Assembly (NCBI GenBank): GCA_043228905.1
Contig: JBHGNT010000013.1
Span: forward strand, 10,602,001 to 10,666,000
Reading direction: 5' to 3'
Source of the DNA: Azolla caroliniana
Lineage: Eukaryota; Polypodiophyta
DNA: 64,000 bases
The stretch's first letter is position 1. Each line of letters begins with the position of its first letter. A program made the translations under genes and the position numbers. Below are positions 1 through 10,800 of this stretch, one piece after another. The notes beneath the pieces were generated by a model. The model was given only the letters and a program-made list of their open reading frames with translations, was not told where the DNA came from and searched no databases.

Positions 1-3000
1 AACTTGAACCCTTCCTATCCTCCTTGGTTCAAGTCCTCGGTGATCCCGCTCACATTTCACATGCATGCATGTATTTTTGCGACACCATGCAGAGCATCGA
101 GCTCCATTGCATCCCCTAACTATGTGGGGCAATCACCTTCATAATTTGAGAGCTCGTACCTGATCGTCGATGGTTGAAAGCTAATAATGAGCACTCGGTT
201 GTTACCCAACTTCCATACCTAAAGGGCGAGCATTCAACCTCTTTAGTTGTCAAGCACTCAATCATGCTTAATCATGACAGAGTGTTCAAGCTCCTTACTC
301 TTGAGCATACGAAGGCTCCTAACCCTTGACTGGAGGTTTGGGCAAGCTCCCAAACTTGGAGGGTTCACATTTGAACTTTGAGGATTACAAAACTCTTGTG
401 GTTTCCTCAACCTTTCAACCCTCATGGTTGAAGTTTTGGCCCCCAAACTTCGAGTGTTCACAGAATTTGACTTTCCTTTTGCACAAAATACATCCATATA
501 TACCCAAGCTTTCCCTATGTGTATGCATTTACACATTTCCATCCATTCACTTGCTTATATTTATACATAAAAGAAAGAAAAATTGCATCCCCCCATACAC
601 ATCAACATACCTAAACAAATTCATACCCACACTCCTACACACTAACATATATATAATATTTAGATGTCAAACATAACATACCTACATATAGAATAATACT
701 TATACATACATACACATCTATGTACATTGATATACACATCTAAACGTATACATATTTGCATACACATTCATGTGCACATACATACACAACATTCATCAAC
801 TTCCAAACTCATATACATATACACATTCAAATACATAGATACACATACACATAACCACATGCTTAAACTAGCAGATATATACATCTATGCACATACAATT
901 CACGTACTTCTATACACTAGTACATGCACACATATAGATAAATAAATATATAAGCACACTTACACGTTGATACGGAGATAAACCCAAATATGAACACACA
1001 CACACACACACACAAGTAACAGGCATAAATGTACACAAGTTTGGATACCAATAAACACCTACCCATACCAAATTACTAAATTGGCATTAGTACCACATAA
1101 GACCAAAATTTAAGACGAATATTGCAATTGACAATTCGATCATCAAACCCATCTTCCCTAATTTTGGTCCTCAATGGTCATGCACACATTTTAGAAGCAC
1201 ATGCATAACTTCATGAAAATGTAGCCAAAACCCACCCACAAGAAGTAAATCTACTTACCATACCAACTTACTTTAGCTTCGTAGTATTTTCATTGGATGG
1301 AATGGCTATAACAACTTAATTGGAACTCTTCGATCACATAATATACATGATTATGAATTACAATGATAACTTTCTATTAGCAACAACATGTTAATGATGC
1401 TATTGTCCTTGGTACAATTGTGTGCTTTTCCGATGGCTTTTTCTTACTCTATTCAACTTTGGTAATATATTTTTTCGTCGCCTACTCAATGGTCACTATA
1501 ATCCATAATTAATCAAAATGTGCACAAAATGGATGTGATGTTTTATCCTAGATGGAAGCGCAAAGGGCCATATGCCCATCAATACTAAGGGAACTACGTT
1601 TGTAAAACTCATTAAAATAATATTGTTTTGAAAAGTATCCCAATCCCCATCCCCATCCCCATCCCCTACCTCTTCCTTGATCAAACAAGAAGTGGGAAAT
1701 AAAGCAGAATTGATGTTTCAATGAATACCACAATCTTAGAAGAAAAAAAGAATAACATTAATCCTTAAAAACAATATTGATGCATTTGACATAATCCACA
1801 TGCAAAAGACAAAAATGGATGCATGAAATCTTATCTACAATGATCAATCTTGCTTTCCTTTTTTTCTTTCTAATGTTTATGACAAGGATGTTTCTGGCTA
1901 ATCATTTTATCTTATCTTGGCCTTATGTTCCTCTTTCTCTTGCTTCAAGGACACACTTTTCTTTTTGGTATACAAGCTTGCAAGCTACTACATGCATAAG
2001 AGTCTTGGTTCACACATGTCTACAGAAAGATGGCGACAAAAGCATTAGACGTATCATCCTTCTTCTCTCCGATTGTACATAACTATAGTAGGATGATGTG
2101 GTTATATTTTGGAGTTTGGTTGGGGTTGGAAACAAGGCACTAGAAAACAAAGACATAACATTATTATTTACGTGCATGTTGCCATGTTAACAATATAGGT
2201 GTCATAAAAATCAACATGGATCAATGCCATGCTTTCAAACTATGCTTTAGCATGTACATATTATCTAACATTGTGCCTTAACATACATTGTTGTTAAAAA
2301 ACACATACTTTATAGATAGAGTACGTTTTAGAATACCCACATGTATTCTAAACGTATTCAACCTTTTGGAACTGTCATTTTTTCTAAGCCTAAATTTGTA
2401 AATAATTTAAAATTTAATTTTCTAGGGTTTTTTTAATAGAGAAAAAGAAAATAATTATGTAAATATTGAAACACCATTTATCCATGGGCAATAAAGATAA
2501 TGGGTATTTACTATATAGTATTCAAATTCCAAGTATCTTTGCATTCAACATCAATGGTGTTCAAGTATTCGATGTATTCAACAACGTATTCAAAAACGTA
2601 TTCAACGTATTCAAAACGTACTCAACGTATTCCACGTATTTTACCATTAAATACGTATTCTAAGAACTTATAAATTTTTTTAGAAAACTTATAAAATACA
2701 TAGCATACGTATTGTACGCGTACGGTATGCTACGTATGTTACAACCATGTTAACATATAAATATGGCATTTTACTATACTAGATTCCCATTCCTAAAATA
2801 ACTTTGAGGAGCTAAAATATTAATGACTTTCGTATATTTTATAATAAAAATGATAATCTTTACCAGTCTTTACTTGGTCTCCACAATTTATAATGTAACA
2901 TGCATAATGCTTAAGCGTGGCACTCTTAAAGCCATACACATCATGTGCATTCAAAGCATATTTAAAAAATAATCTATAAATGGAACATTCATGAATAAAA

Positions 3001-3310
3001 CCATGCTCCCCATTCTCTATTCAATATTTTAATAATTCTTTCTCAAATGTGGATATTCTAGAGTCTAATGTCATTTGAACTCATATGAGATGTTATCTTC
3101 AATCGTTCATATCTAAGCTATGTATAATTTAAAGAGAAAAGGGTGCTATGAGACAATATGAGTCATTATGGAAGCATTTTGAACTATTTCTCAATGTGAA
3201 ACCAAACTAATTGAGGAACATGGATTGAACTATGAACCCATCTTTTTCGAAAGGTGTAAAAGTACAAAATTATTGGACAATCCTCAACTACAACATCAAC
3301 ATAATGACTT
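1..3310. other. AT-rich spacer, no gene seen
   Basis: I see no supportable gene here. The stretch holds simple-sequence tracts: imperfect ACATACACAT-type repeats at about 600-960, an (AC)n run near 995-1012, a CCCCAT run near 1646-1668, and short degenerate repeats of ACGTATTCA at about 2565-2660. Reading frames across these tracts are by-products of the repeats. Confidence 0.6.
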
Positions 3311-3318
3311 TATAAAGA
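3311..3318 (+). promoter_or_regulatory. candidate TATA box of the secreted-peptide gene
   Basis: TATAAAGA lies 127 bp upstream of the ATG of the small secreted-peptide gene. A start site about 30 bp downstream would leave a 5' leader of roughly 95 nt. The spacing is normal for a plant gene, but the motif is common in AT-rich DNA. Confidence 0.4.
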
Positions 3319-3437
3319 GGAGAGGGTGCTCTAATCTTTTTCTTATCATTTTATACCCTCAATTTTTCTTTTGAATAAACTCTTAAACTTGCTTACATGT
3401 GTTCATATGATTAATCAAATTATAATGTAAAGATAAG

Positions 3438-3673
3438 ATGAAGAGTAGAATAAATATTTTGAGGAATACGATTCTCTCATTTTTTCTCTTATTTTCTTTG
3501 ATAATGATTAGTCAAGGTGGATCATGCATGAAGCGCCAAAATATCTCTGGTCTAGTAACCAATCCGTCCTCTTTACTTGATCAAATTAATGATGCCCCTC
3601 AACAACATCCTAAGATGACCAAGAAGGTAATAATCAAAGTCAAATTAATACAATTGTGTGAGTATATATATTA

Positions 3674-3715
<42 letters not shown>

Positions 3716-3849
3716 TAATAGCCATGTTAATTTAACTAATCAATTCATGATTATATGAAAACACTTTGATGCAGATTCGTGGGCTTGTTGATAATCAAAA
3801 CTTTAGTAATGTTGACCATCCTGATTATGTATGCGCCGATTCTTGCTAA
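3438..3849 (+). CDS. putative small secreted peptide precursor, two exons
   Basis: Exon 1 (3438-3626) codes for 63 residues. Residues 9-28 form a hydrophobic signal-peptide core with a likely cleavage near the QGGSC segment, followed by a polar region containing a lysine pair. A 148-bp intron (3627-3774) begins GTAATA, ends TTTGATGCAG and sits exactly on a codon boundary. Exon 2 (3775-3849) adds 24 residues and stops at TAA, giving 87 residues in all with the C-terminal end HPDYVCADSC. A short precursor with a signal peptide, a polar variable middle and a compact C-terminus containing Asp-Tyr is the usual form of plant peptide hormone or secreted signalling precursors. I cannot assign a family: it lacks the CLE, PSK and EPF signatures I know. 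The continuous reading frame into the intron (stop at 3672) is the unspliced alternative. Expression is not demonstrated. Confidence 0.5.
3675..3712. repeat. (AC)n microsatellite inside the peptide-gene intron
   Basis: About 19 AC units in the 148-bp intron, so intron length is likely variable between individuals. Confidence 0.9.
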
Positions 3850-5040
3850 TTCATAATTTTAACATTGTACAAAAAAAGAGATTCCATGAGTTTCTAATTT
3901 CTTGGTGTTCTTGGAAACTCTTTACAACAATAAGTTCTTGAAGGAGCTAGGTCTACCTCATCATCAAGAGTTTTCGACACCCCACCCTAAACAACAAACA
4001 CTCGACTCTATCCTCATTGGTTCTAATTAATCCTCTTTGATGATCACTTGATGTGCTTGTGGAGCACATTAAGTGTATTTAAGTCCAAAATTAGAACTAT
4101 GGACACTATTATCAACTTGGCCAACAAAATCATATTTGAGATTGAAGCCGCCCTATAATCAAATAAGGAAAATTTATCAATGGACTTATGATAAAGATAA
4201 TAGGGTTGATAGGATCTTGTGAGTTCCATGAGCAACAAGACAAGTTTGACAGAAATGTTCTCAAAGTCAATATTTTGGGCTACCATGTGGTTTGTACGAA
4301 TGTCTTCCCTTTTATAAATCCCACATCTTTCATAATAAAATTACTTTCATGGTGATAATACCAATTACAACAAATTTGGATGATGAATCTCGTCTTTCCT
4401 TTATGGGCATGTCATTGGCCTCTCGACCTTCACAACAAAGAGAGCTGATTCCCACTCTTTTTATGAGCATAAGAAATACATTATTGATAGTCCACCAAAA
4501 ATATTTTTATGTTGCCAATCATTATGTAAACCCAATAAATTTCCCTTTTATCTCATTGTGGGCATGTGAAATCTCTCGCCCCTCATATGAGAGCTCCCTG
4601 CTCATGAGCGTATGTTTATTAAGGGGTAACACATTTAACACAATTAAGGGTTACCTAGCTATTATCCTACACCACATATCAATAATCAATGTTCTAACAT
4701 CTACAAATATGTGACTTGCTTTTGTTCACTTTACATATAACAAGTTGTGTCATTCATATGCACCACATATCAATAATCAATATTCTACTATGTGCAAATA
4801 TGTCCAATATTACCAAGCCTACACTTTTAATCATGTAGTTACATGATGATATAATACTTAAGTGTCGCGCATACACTCGCATAGGGTTCAATCCTCACCT
4901 ACACAACTAAGCTGGAGATGCAAACTAGAGTTCCTTCATGCAAGTGCAAATATCTTCGAGTGGTAACATGCAATTAAAGGGGAGGTCGATAATTTTTGGA
5001 AGAAAATCTTAGGAAGAGTCGTTCTCCTATCTCTGATTTG
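3850..5040. other. spacer, no gene seen
   Basis: AT-rich sequence with short imperfect direct repeats. The phrase GGGCATGT followed by a TCTCTCG-like string recurs at about 4405 and 4560. No coding pattern or RNA gene is supported. Confidence 0.5.
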
Positions 5041-5112
5041 AACCTTAGCATGAATCATTGTCTTAACTAAGATTTCATGCGTCATCTTTCAATCGTTCTC
5101 ATAATAGCATGA

Positions 5113-5330
5113 CTGAAGCTTCTTCCATGAATCATTATTCTAACTTAGATTTGACGCTTCTTCCAACACCAATCTTTTGCACTCAGATTTGAAGCTTCTT
5201 CCAACACAAATCTTTTGCACTCAGATTTGAAGCTTCTTCTAACACGAACCTTCTACACTTACATTTGAAGCTTCTTCCAACACGAATATTCTGCACTCAC
5301 ATTTGAAGCTTTGGCTAACATGAGTCCTCC
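5113..5330. repeat. 38-bp tandem repeat, about 5 units
   Basis: Units begin GAAGCTTCTTCCAACAC and carry a variable CTTTTGCACTCAGATTT half. The HindIII site AAGCTT recurs with a period of about 38 bp. The block merges rightwards into a longer-period repeat. Confidence 0.8.
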
Positions 5331-5930
5331 TATCTCCGATTTGAAGATTCTTTCATGAACCATGTGGGGTTCATTGATTGGGAAACTTCTTCCTCATGTT
5401 CATATTTCTTCTCATATTCTCATGTAGATTTCTTTCATGTTCTTCTTTCTTCTCATATTCTCATGTCCAACATGAGTCTTCCTATCTTCAATTTGAAGTT
5501 TCTTCCATGAATAGTAAGTGGTTCATAGATAGAGGAGATTTTTCCTTATGTTTATCTTTATTCTAATCATCTCATGTTCATCTTTTTTTCATGTAGTTTT
5601 TTTTATGTTCATCTTTCTTCTCTATTCTCATGTAGATATTTTTCATGTTCATCTTTCTTTTCTTATTATCACGTTCTTCTTTCTCTTGTAGGTTTTTTTC
5701 ATGTTCATCTTTCTTCTCTTATTCTCATGTCCAATATAAGTATTCCAATCTTCGATTTTAAGGTTCGTCTATGAATCATAAGCGGTTCATACATAGAGGA
5801 GCTTCTTTCGCATTTTCCTCTTATTTTTCATATTCTTCTTTTCATCTTTCTCTTGTGGATTCTTTTCTTGCTCATCTTTCTTCTCGTATTTTTGTGTTCA
5901 TCCTTTTTTTTTTTTCAAAAAAACATATTC
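5330..5930. repeat. nested tandem repeat, short TTCATGTTCATCTTTCTTC units in a larger period
   Basis: Short pyrimidine-rich units (TCATGTTCATCTTTCTTCTC and variants) alternate with a longer segment that contains ATGAATC...GGTTCATA...AGAGGAG. That longer segment recurs at about 5466 and 5729, 263 bp apart, with a third diverged copy near 5317. Open frames in it (5378-5774) are repeat translations. Confidence 0.65.
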
Positions 5931-6119
5931 TTCATTAGTAGAAATTCTACATCCATGATAAAATGATTAGACTGGCAACCTTATAAAGGCTGTAGCCGTG
6001 GTAGACCAATAAAAACTACAGAGACTCTGAGTATAAAACTACAAAGACCGGTGAACACCTACAAGAATGTTCTTTCCATCACCTATGATCATTGGCTTAA
6101 ACACTGAACTGTAATGAGA

Positions 6120-6700
6120 ACGTTTCAGTAGACTTTCTTTCGAAATGAAAGCATATCCAACAGTTCATGTACTTTCTTTAAGAGTTCACCCTTAGCATAT
6201 GGCTGAAGCAATGCATTGCCAACAACCTGGTTTCTCTTCAGCCTGCCCATCTTCTGCATATCCTGTAATGAGAACATTGCAGGAGACTAACTTTCGAATT
6301 GGACGCATATCAAACATTTCATGTACTTTCTCTAAGACTCCACACTTAGCCTATAGATGAAACAATGCATTTCCAACAACCTGGTTTCCCTTCAACCTGC
6401 CCATCTCCTCAAACTTTACATGCATTTCTCTACCCTTTTCTATACAAATGTGACATAAACTTGAACTTGGATTTGAATTGAAACCATATCCTGTAATGAG
6501 AACATTGCAGGAGACTATCTTTCCAACTTTCACTTGATCTATCCTACCACCTTTTGAATCCATGTCCATTAAATAAAAACCATTGCTTGTGCATGTATTT
6601 GTTGGCCATTTTCCACAACATTCAGTTTAGCACAAGCTTTCGGAAGAATAGAAATAACATAATCGGTAGGTGTTGCATATGTACAAACCAAACTTTCCTT
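6120..6700 (-). pseudogene. PPR (pentatricopeptide repeat) gene fragment, decayed
   Basis: On the minus strand the pieces read like PLS-class PPR repeats of plant organelle RNA-binding proteins. About 6690-6580 holds a segment ending KACAKLNVVENGQQIHAQA. A second segment (6569-6351) contains VSCNVLITGYG and NQVVGNAL. Past an in-frame TAG at 6351 come AKCGVLEKVHEMFDM and again VSCNVLITGYAEDGQ. A shifted frame then gives a further NQVVGNALL repeat down to about 6130. The near-identical blocks at 6120-6270 and 6300-6500 show an internal duplication. Stops, frameshifts and the small size (PPR genes usually exceed 400 codons) make this a dead fragment. PPR proteins normally enter mitochondria or plastids for RNA editing or processing; nothing here could do so. 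Confidence 0.8.
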
Positions 6701-6839
6701 GCTACCTTACAACTTTTTCCTTCAACATGTGTGTACTTGCATTCCATTGAAATTCTGAATCATAGACTTTTGGATATAATAATTTGAAATATACTTCATA
6801 GAATACAACAAACACCTGCAAAAGAAAATGCTCTCTACT

Positions 6840-7900
6840 TTCATCGTCACCTCATAAAAGTCTGCTCTAGCCCCCAACGACGTCATCACTCATCCTTATC
6901 AAACAAAGAAAACATGCTTTCCTTTCCCCATCCATCTCGCCATAGCATAGCAAATCCTGTATCTACCAAACAAAAGCATAATGACACTACTCTCTTTAAT
7001 CCCCTCATGAAATTCAACTTCTTCCCCAGACACCATCGTCACTCATCCTTGACAATTTTCTTCGTTTTCCACATCAACCATTTATTCGTTTGTCACTGAG
7101 GTCTTGTACAAACAAAAAATCGAATGAATGTGCTATCTTAATCCCCTCATAAAAACATTGTTTCATCCCCCAACACCACCATGATTCACTCATCCTAAAA
7201 AATAGACAATTTGCTTCAATGACCACATCAACCATCTCGATTTATACCATCGAGAACCTGTACCAAAAAAAGAAATGAGCTTACCGTCCTAATCCCCTCA
7301 TGAAATTATGCTTCATCCCCACTACACCATCGTCACTCTTCCTATACCAAAATGTGTTATCCTCATCCCCTACAAGTTTCTTCGTTTTCCACATTAACCG
7401 TATGTTCATTTGGCACTACAGTCTTGTACAAACAAAAATAGAGTGAATGTGCCACGTCATCCCCTCATAAAAACATTGCTCTAGGCCCCAACACCACCAT
7501 GATTCCCTCATCCTTAGAAAACAGACAATTTGCTTCAATGATCCCGTCAACCATTTCGATTTATACCACTGAGAACCCGTACGAAAAATAGAATGAGATT
7601 ACTCTCCTAATCCCCTCATGAAATTATGATTCATCCCCCTACACCATCGTCCATCATCCTATACAGAAATAGAAGAATGTGCTTCATTTTCCACATCAAC
7701 CATCTGTTCGTTCACCACCAAAATCTTGTACAAACAAAAATAGAGTGATTGTGTTGTCCTCATCCCCTCATAAAAATCTGCTTCAACCCCCGACAACACC
7801 ATCACTCATCCTTACCAAATAGAAATACTTCCATGACCATATCACCATCTCATTGTGTACCACTAAAGTCATATATCTACAAAAAAAAAACTTAATGAAA
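6840..7900. repeat. dimeric satellite, monomer about 150-160 bp
   Basis: Monomers carry AATCCCCTCATRAAA, a CCCCAACACCACCATGATTC-like block, a TTCCACATCAACCAT block and a TTGTACAAACAAAAA tail. Two monomer types alternate: the TCTTGTACAAAC tail occurs at 7102, 7422 and 7724, while the intervening type has GAACCTGTACCAAA or GAACCCGTACGAAA near 7254 and 7572. The higher-order period is therefore about 300-320 bp, and about seven monomers are present. Confidence 0.8.
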
Positions 7901-7983
7901 CTACTGTCCTAATGACAAATTACTGTGGAGTATTCAGTATAAATGGTGCCGGTGGCGAAAACAACCAACGAGGTGGAACTCTT

Positions 7984-9047
7984 CTAATTCCACTTAACAT
8001 CATCTCGTGTTGCATCCAAGAAAATAGGAATAGCTGACCAAACTCTTCTAATTCTCCTTATTTTCCAATTAGCTACATTTCCAAAACCCCTATAACTATC
8101 ATATTCACCTTTAACCATATTTACCAATAATTCCCAGAAAGACTTAACTTGATCCACAACATTAGTTTGTTCATCATTATATATTTTAGAACACCTCGCT
8201 TTCCAAATAATCCATAAGGCCAAAGAGGAGATAATGTTCCAAACATAACACCTGGAAAAAAACTTGACTCCCTGCAAGGAGCTTGATGTATCGTACACCT
8301 GAAAACTTTTCACATGTAAAGTCAATGATGAATTATGATGATGATAAAAAACTGTTTGTTGAGCCAACGTACCCCAAAAGATCGTACCCCACGTAAATAT
8401 AACTGCCCTATACTTATGACCTAAAAGCCTAAGAATACGAGACCAAAAACATTTGACCGTAACACATTCCCAAAAATCATGATGCAATGTCTCAGATGCA
8501 AAACCACACCTACCACATGATCGATTAGGTATTGTTCCTCTCAATAAAGCCCCTACTGGCAATGCATAATGAATTATTAACCATCGAAAATGCAATATCT
8601 TGTTCATACATTTAAGTGACCAAAACTGTTTCCAGAACTTCAACATATACGAAGATGACACACTACCTTCCTCCCAATATATTTTCCCCTTGGGTATCGA
8701 CTCTATCTCATTTAACAAAAAATTTCTACCCAATGCCACAGAATATGTGAAAAATGGAAGAACTTTCGTTTGTGGAGTGTCAGACCTGGGCAACATCCAA
8801 CCATAATCCGATGGATCCCACTGCAGATTAGCAATTGGCCTAGAGTGTAAAACCCACATATGAGATGAGTACTTAACAATTAATGGATTATGATCTATAA
8901 ATATCTTTTTATCTAATCTGGCAATTACTCTCACTGACAACTGCTTGGTAGAAGACATAATTGAAGACTCCTCCTCCACTAAAAACAACCTACCGTTATC
9001 TAGAACTGCACAAAAGTAGAGGCTGCTATTTTGATTATAAACGAGCT
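7984..9047 (-). pseudogene. LINE ORF2 C-terminal fragment with RT-associated zinc-binding domain
   Basis: An open frame of about 350 codons runs from near 9047 to 7984; the upstream stop is TAG at about 9048. Around the middle it shows the plant LINE zf-RVT pattern: FRWLIIHYALPVGALLRG, then CGRCGF...ETLHHDFWEC, i.e. C-x2-C...H...C, followed by W-rich sequence typical of LINE ORF2 C-termini. No endonuclease or reverse transcriptase core is attached and I see no poly-A-derived T tract at the 3' end, so it is a 5'-truncated or rearranged remnant. Its long uninterrupted frame is notable for a fragment. An alternative is a host gene made of a captured zf-RVT domain, which does occur in plants. Confidence 0.75.
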
Positions 9048-9232
9048 CCTATAAGTATATTCAATGTTGAAAACATACCATACCAATTCTGAAAATGACC
9101 AAATTGCAAAGTTGGCAGTGTTACCCGATACATCGTTTACACTTGAGAGAGCATAGTGTTTGCCCCTCTAAAATTAGACACCCTAGTCTTTTGGTCTTGC
9201 AATGAAGTTTGCAAAAAATTTACCCAATCCAT

Positions 9233-10126
9233 TGTCGTGAAGAATGTGCTTCACGATATAAAAATGAGCTTAAATATTGTATTTAATAATATTTGAGAGA
9301 CTTGAACCCACATCCTTATATACGAAGTACAATGTACAAACCACTAGGCTAGGCTATTTATTTGTAAAAGTTTGTAAAAAAATCTGCTTCATTATATAAG
9401 AATGAAGCTATATATTGTATTGAGTAAAATAGAGAGACTTGAACTCTCAACCTTGTATACCAAACACAAAGCATACACCACTAAGCTAGGTTAGTTATTT
9501 TAGAACGCATTTTCATCATTATACTTATCACATATCTATTTTCATACATAGCCATCATGCATCACATGCACTGCATGTGCACCAAATGGCGATCATGCAT
9601 TACGTGTAACTCATGCATTACATGCATGCCATGCTCCCATACATTACCATATGCATGGCAACACTTATATAAAGAGGGGCAAGGAAACAAGAGGGGATCA
9701 AGAGAGAGGGAGAAAATAATACAATCAAGTAGAGAAGACCAGCTCATTGGGTGAAGAACCATGCGTGTCAAAGTTGAGGTCATGGGTTCAAATCAAGGGT
9801 CGGTAGAGAATGTGTTCAGTTTGCGATCAAGGATTGTAAAGTTGGTAAAATATTGTCTTTTTAATATACATCATGTTTATATCATATACTCTTGCTTCTT
9901 GAATCATGCTTTGTCTTAATCTTCCTTCTTAAATCATACTTTGTCTCTATCTTCTATCTATTCTCATCTCTGTCTCTCTCTCTCACACATTACTCGTAAC
10001 TCTTCTTCTTGCTATTCTTAACCTTTCTAACATCACAATACAAGCCTTATTAAAATTTAAGTTCCTTCAACTCCCCTTAACCTTAGTCCCTGCGACTTCG
10101 CCGCACGAATCACAACTACCCCGACA
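9233..10126. repeat. diverged LTR-like block (TGTCGTGAAG...CCGACA)
   Basis: The left end TGTCGTGAAG matches the terminal signature of the LTR family at 21186-22315 and 58633-59576, and the right end finishes CCGACA. Inside are a TTATATAAAGAGG TATA region near 9664, flanked by the same CATGCATNACATG and CCAAATGGCG phrases seen in inverse orientation in those LTRs, and three tRNA-like segments (about 9293-9355, 9425-9490 and 9741-9800). No clean target-site duplication was found, so the exact ends are uncertain. Confidence 0.5.
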
Positions 10127-10189
10127 CCGCAACCGTATGAGTTGGTCTATTATCCATTGCAACCCATAATAACCTAGTTCGTAAACCCA

Positions 10190-10800
10190 AAACACATGTC
10201 GCTTCATCACTAAATAAAGGATTCCATAACAACAGTTGGCGCTTTTTTTTGTGTGTGTGTTCATCTTTCTCATGTATATTATTTTCATGCTCATCATTTT
10301 TCTCTGATTCTCATGTTCATCTTTTTCATGTAGATTTTTTGCATGTTCACCATTCTTCATATATTTCATCATTTTAATATATAAAACCATGGTTTTCTTG
10401 TAAATGAGTTTTTTATGTCATTCCTTGTCATATTCAAATTTTTTATGTTGCATGTTTATCTTTCTTCCTCTATTTCTAGTTTTTTTCATATTTGAAATCA
10501 TGTTATCATTGGTTATGAAATTACTAATACAACTCTTGTTGATTTATTATGCTTGCAGGTCCCATTTGGTAATATTAGTATACAACTAATTGTAACCTTG
10601 ATTGCTTTAATTACTTTCCTTGGTATTCTTTTTAAGTAATACATATAATTGAAAATGGTAATCGTCAATTGGATTGACATGTCTTGTTTACCAATAGACA
10701 GTATATAGTATGTGATATGGTAACTATCATAATGTGAAATGGAAACAAATTTAGGCTATTAAGTAGAAAATATAGGGAATAGACTAGTTAGGAAAAATAT
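10190..10800. other. low-complexity block and spacer
   Basis: At 10230-10490, CATGTTCATCTTTTTCATGTAGATTTTTT units resemble the array at 5330-5930. The remainder to 10800 is AT-rich with no supported gene. Confidence 0.5.

Noticed and set aside
258-945. Open frames on both strands near the left edge
   Set aside because: They run through ACATACAC-type simple repeats, have no domain and no coding texture.
1496-1733. Frames rich in Gly-Asp or Gly-Trp
   Set aside because: Translation of the CCCCAT microsatellite on the minus strand.
9557-9783. Overlapping open frames in both strands
   Set aside because: They lie in a CATGCATTACATG-rich LTR promoter region; His/Met/Cys-rich translation of a repeat.
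10067-10390. 107-codon minus-strand frame
   Set aside because: The first half translates the TTCATCTTT repeat; the rest shows no recognisable domain.
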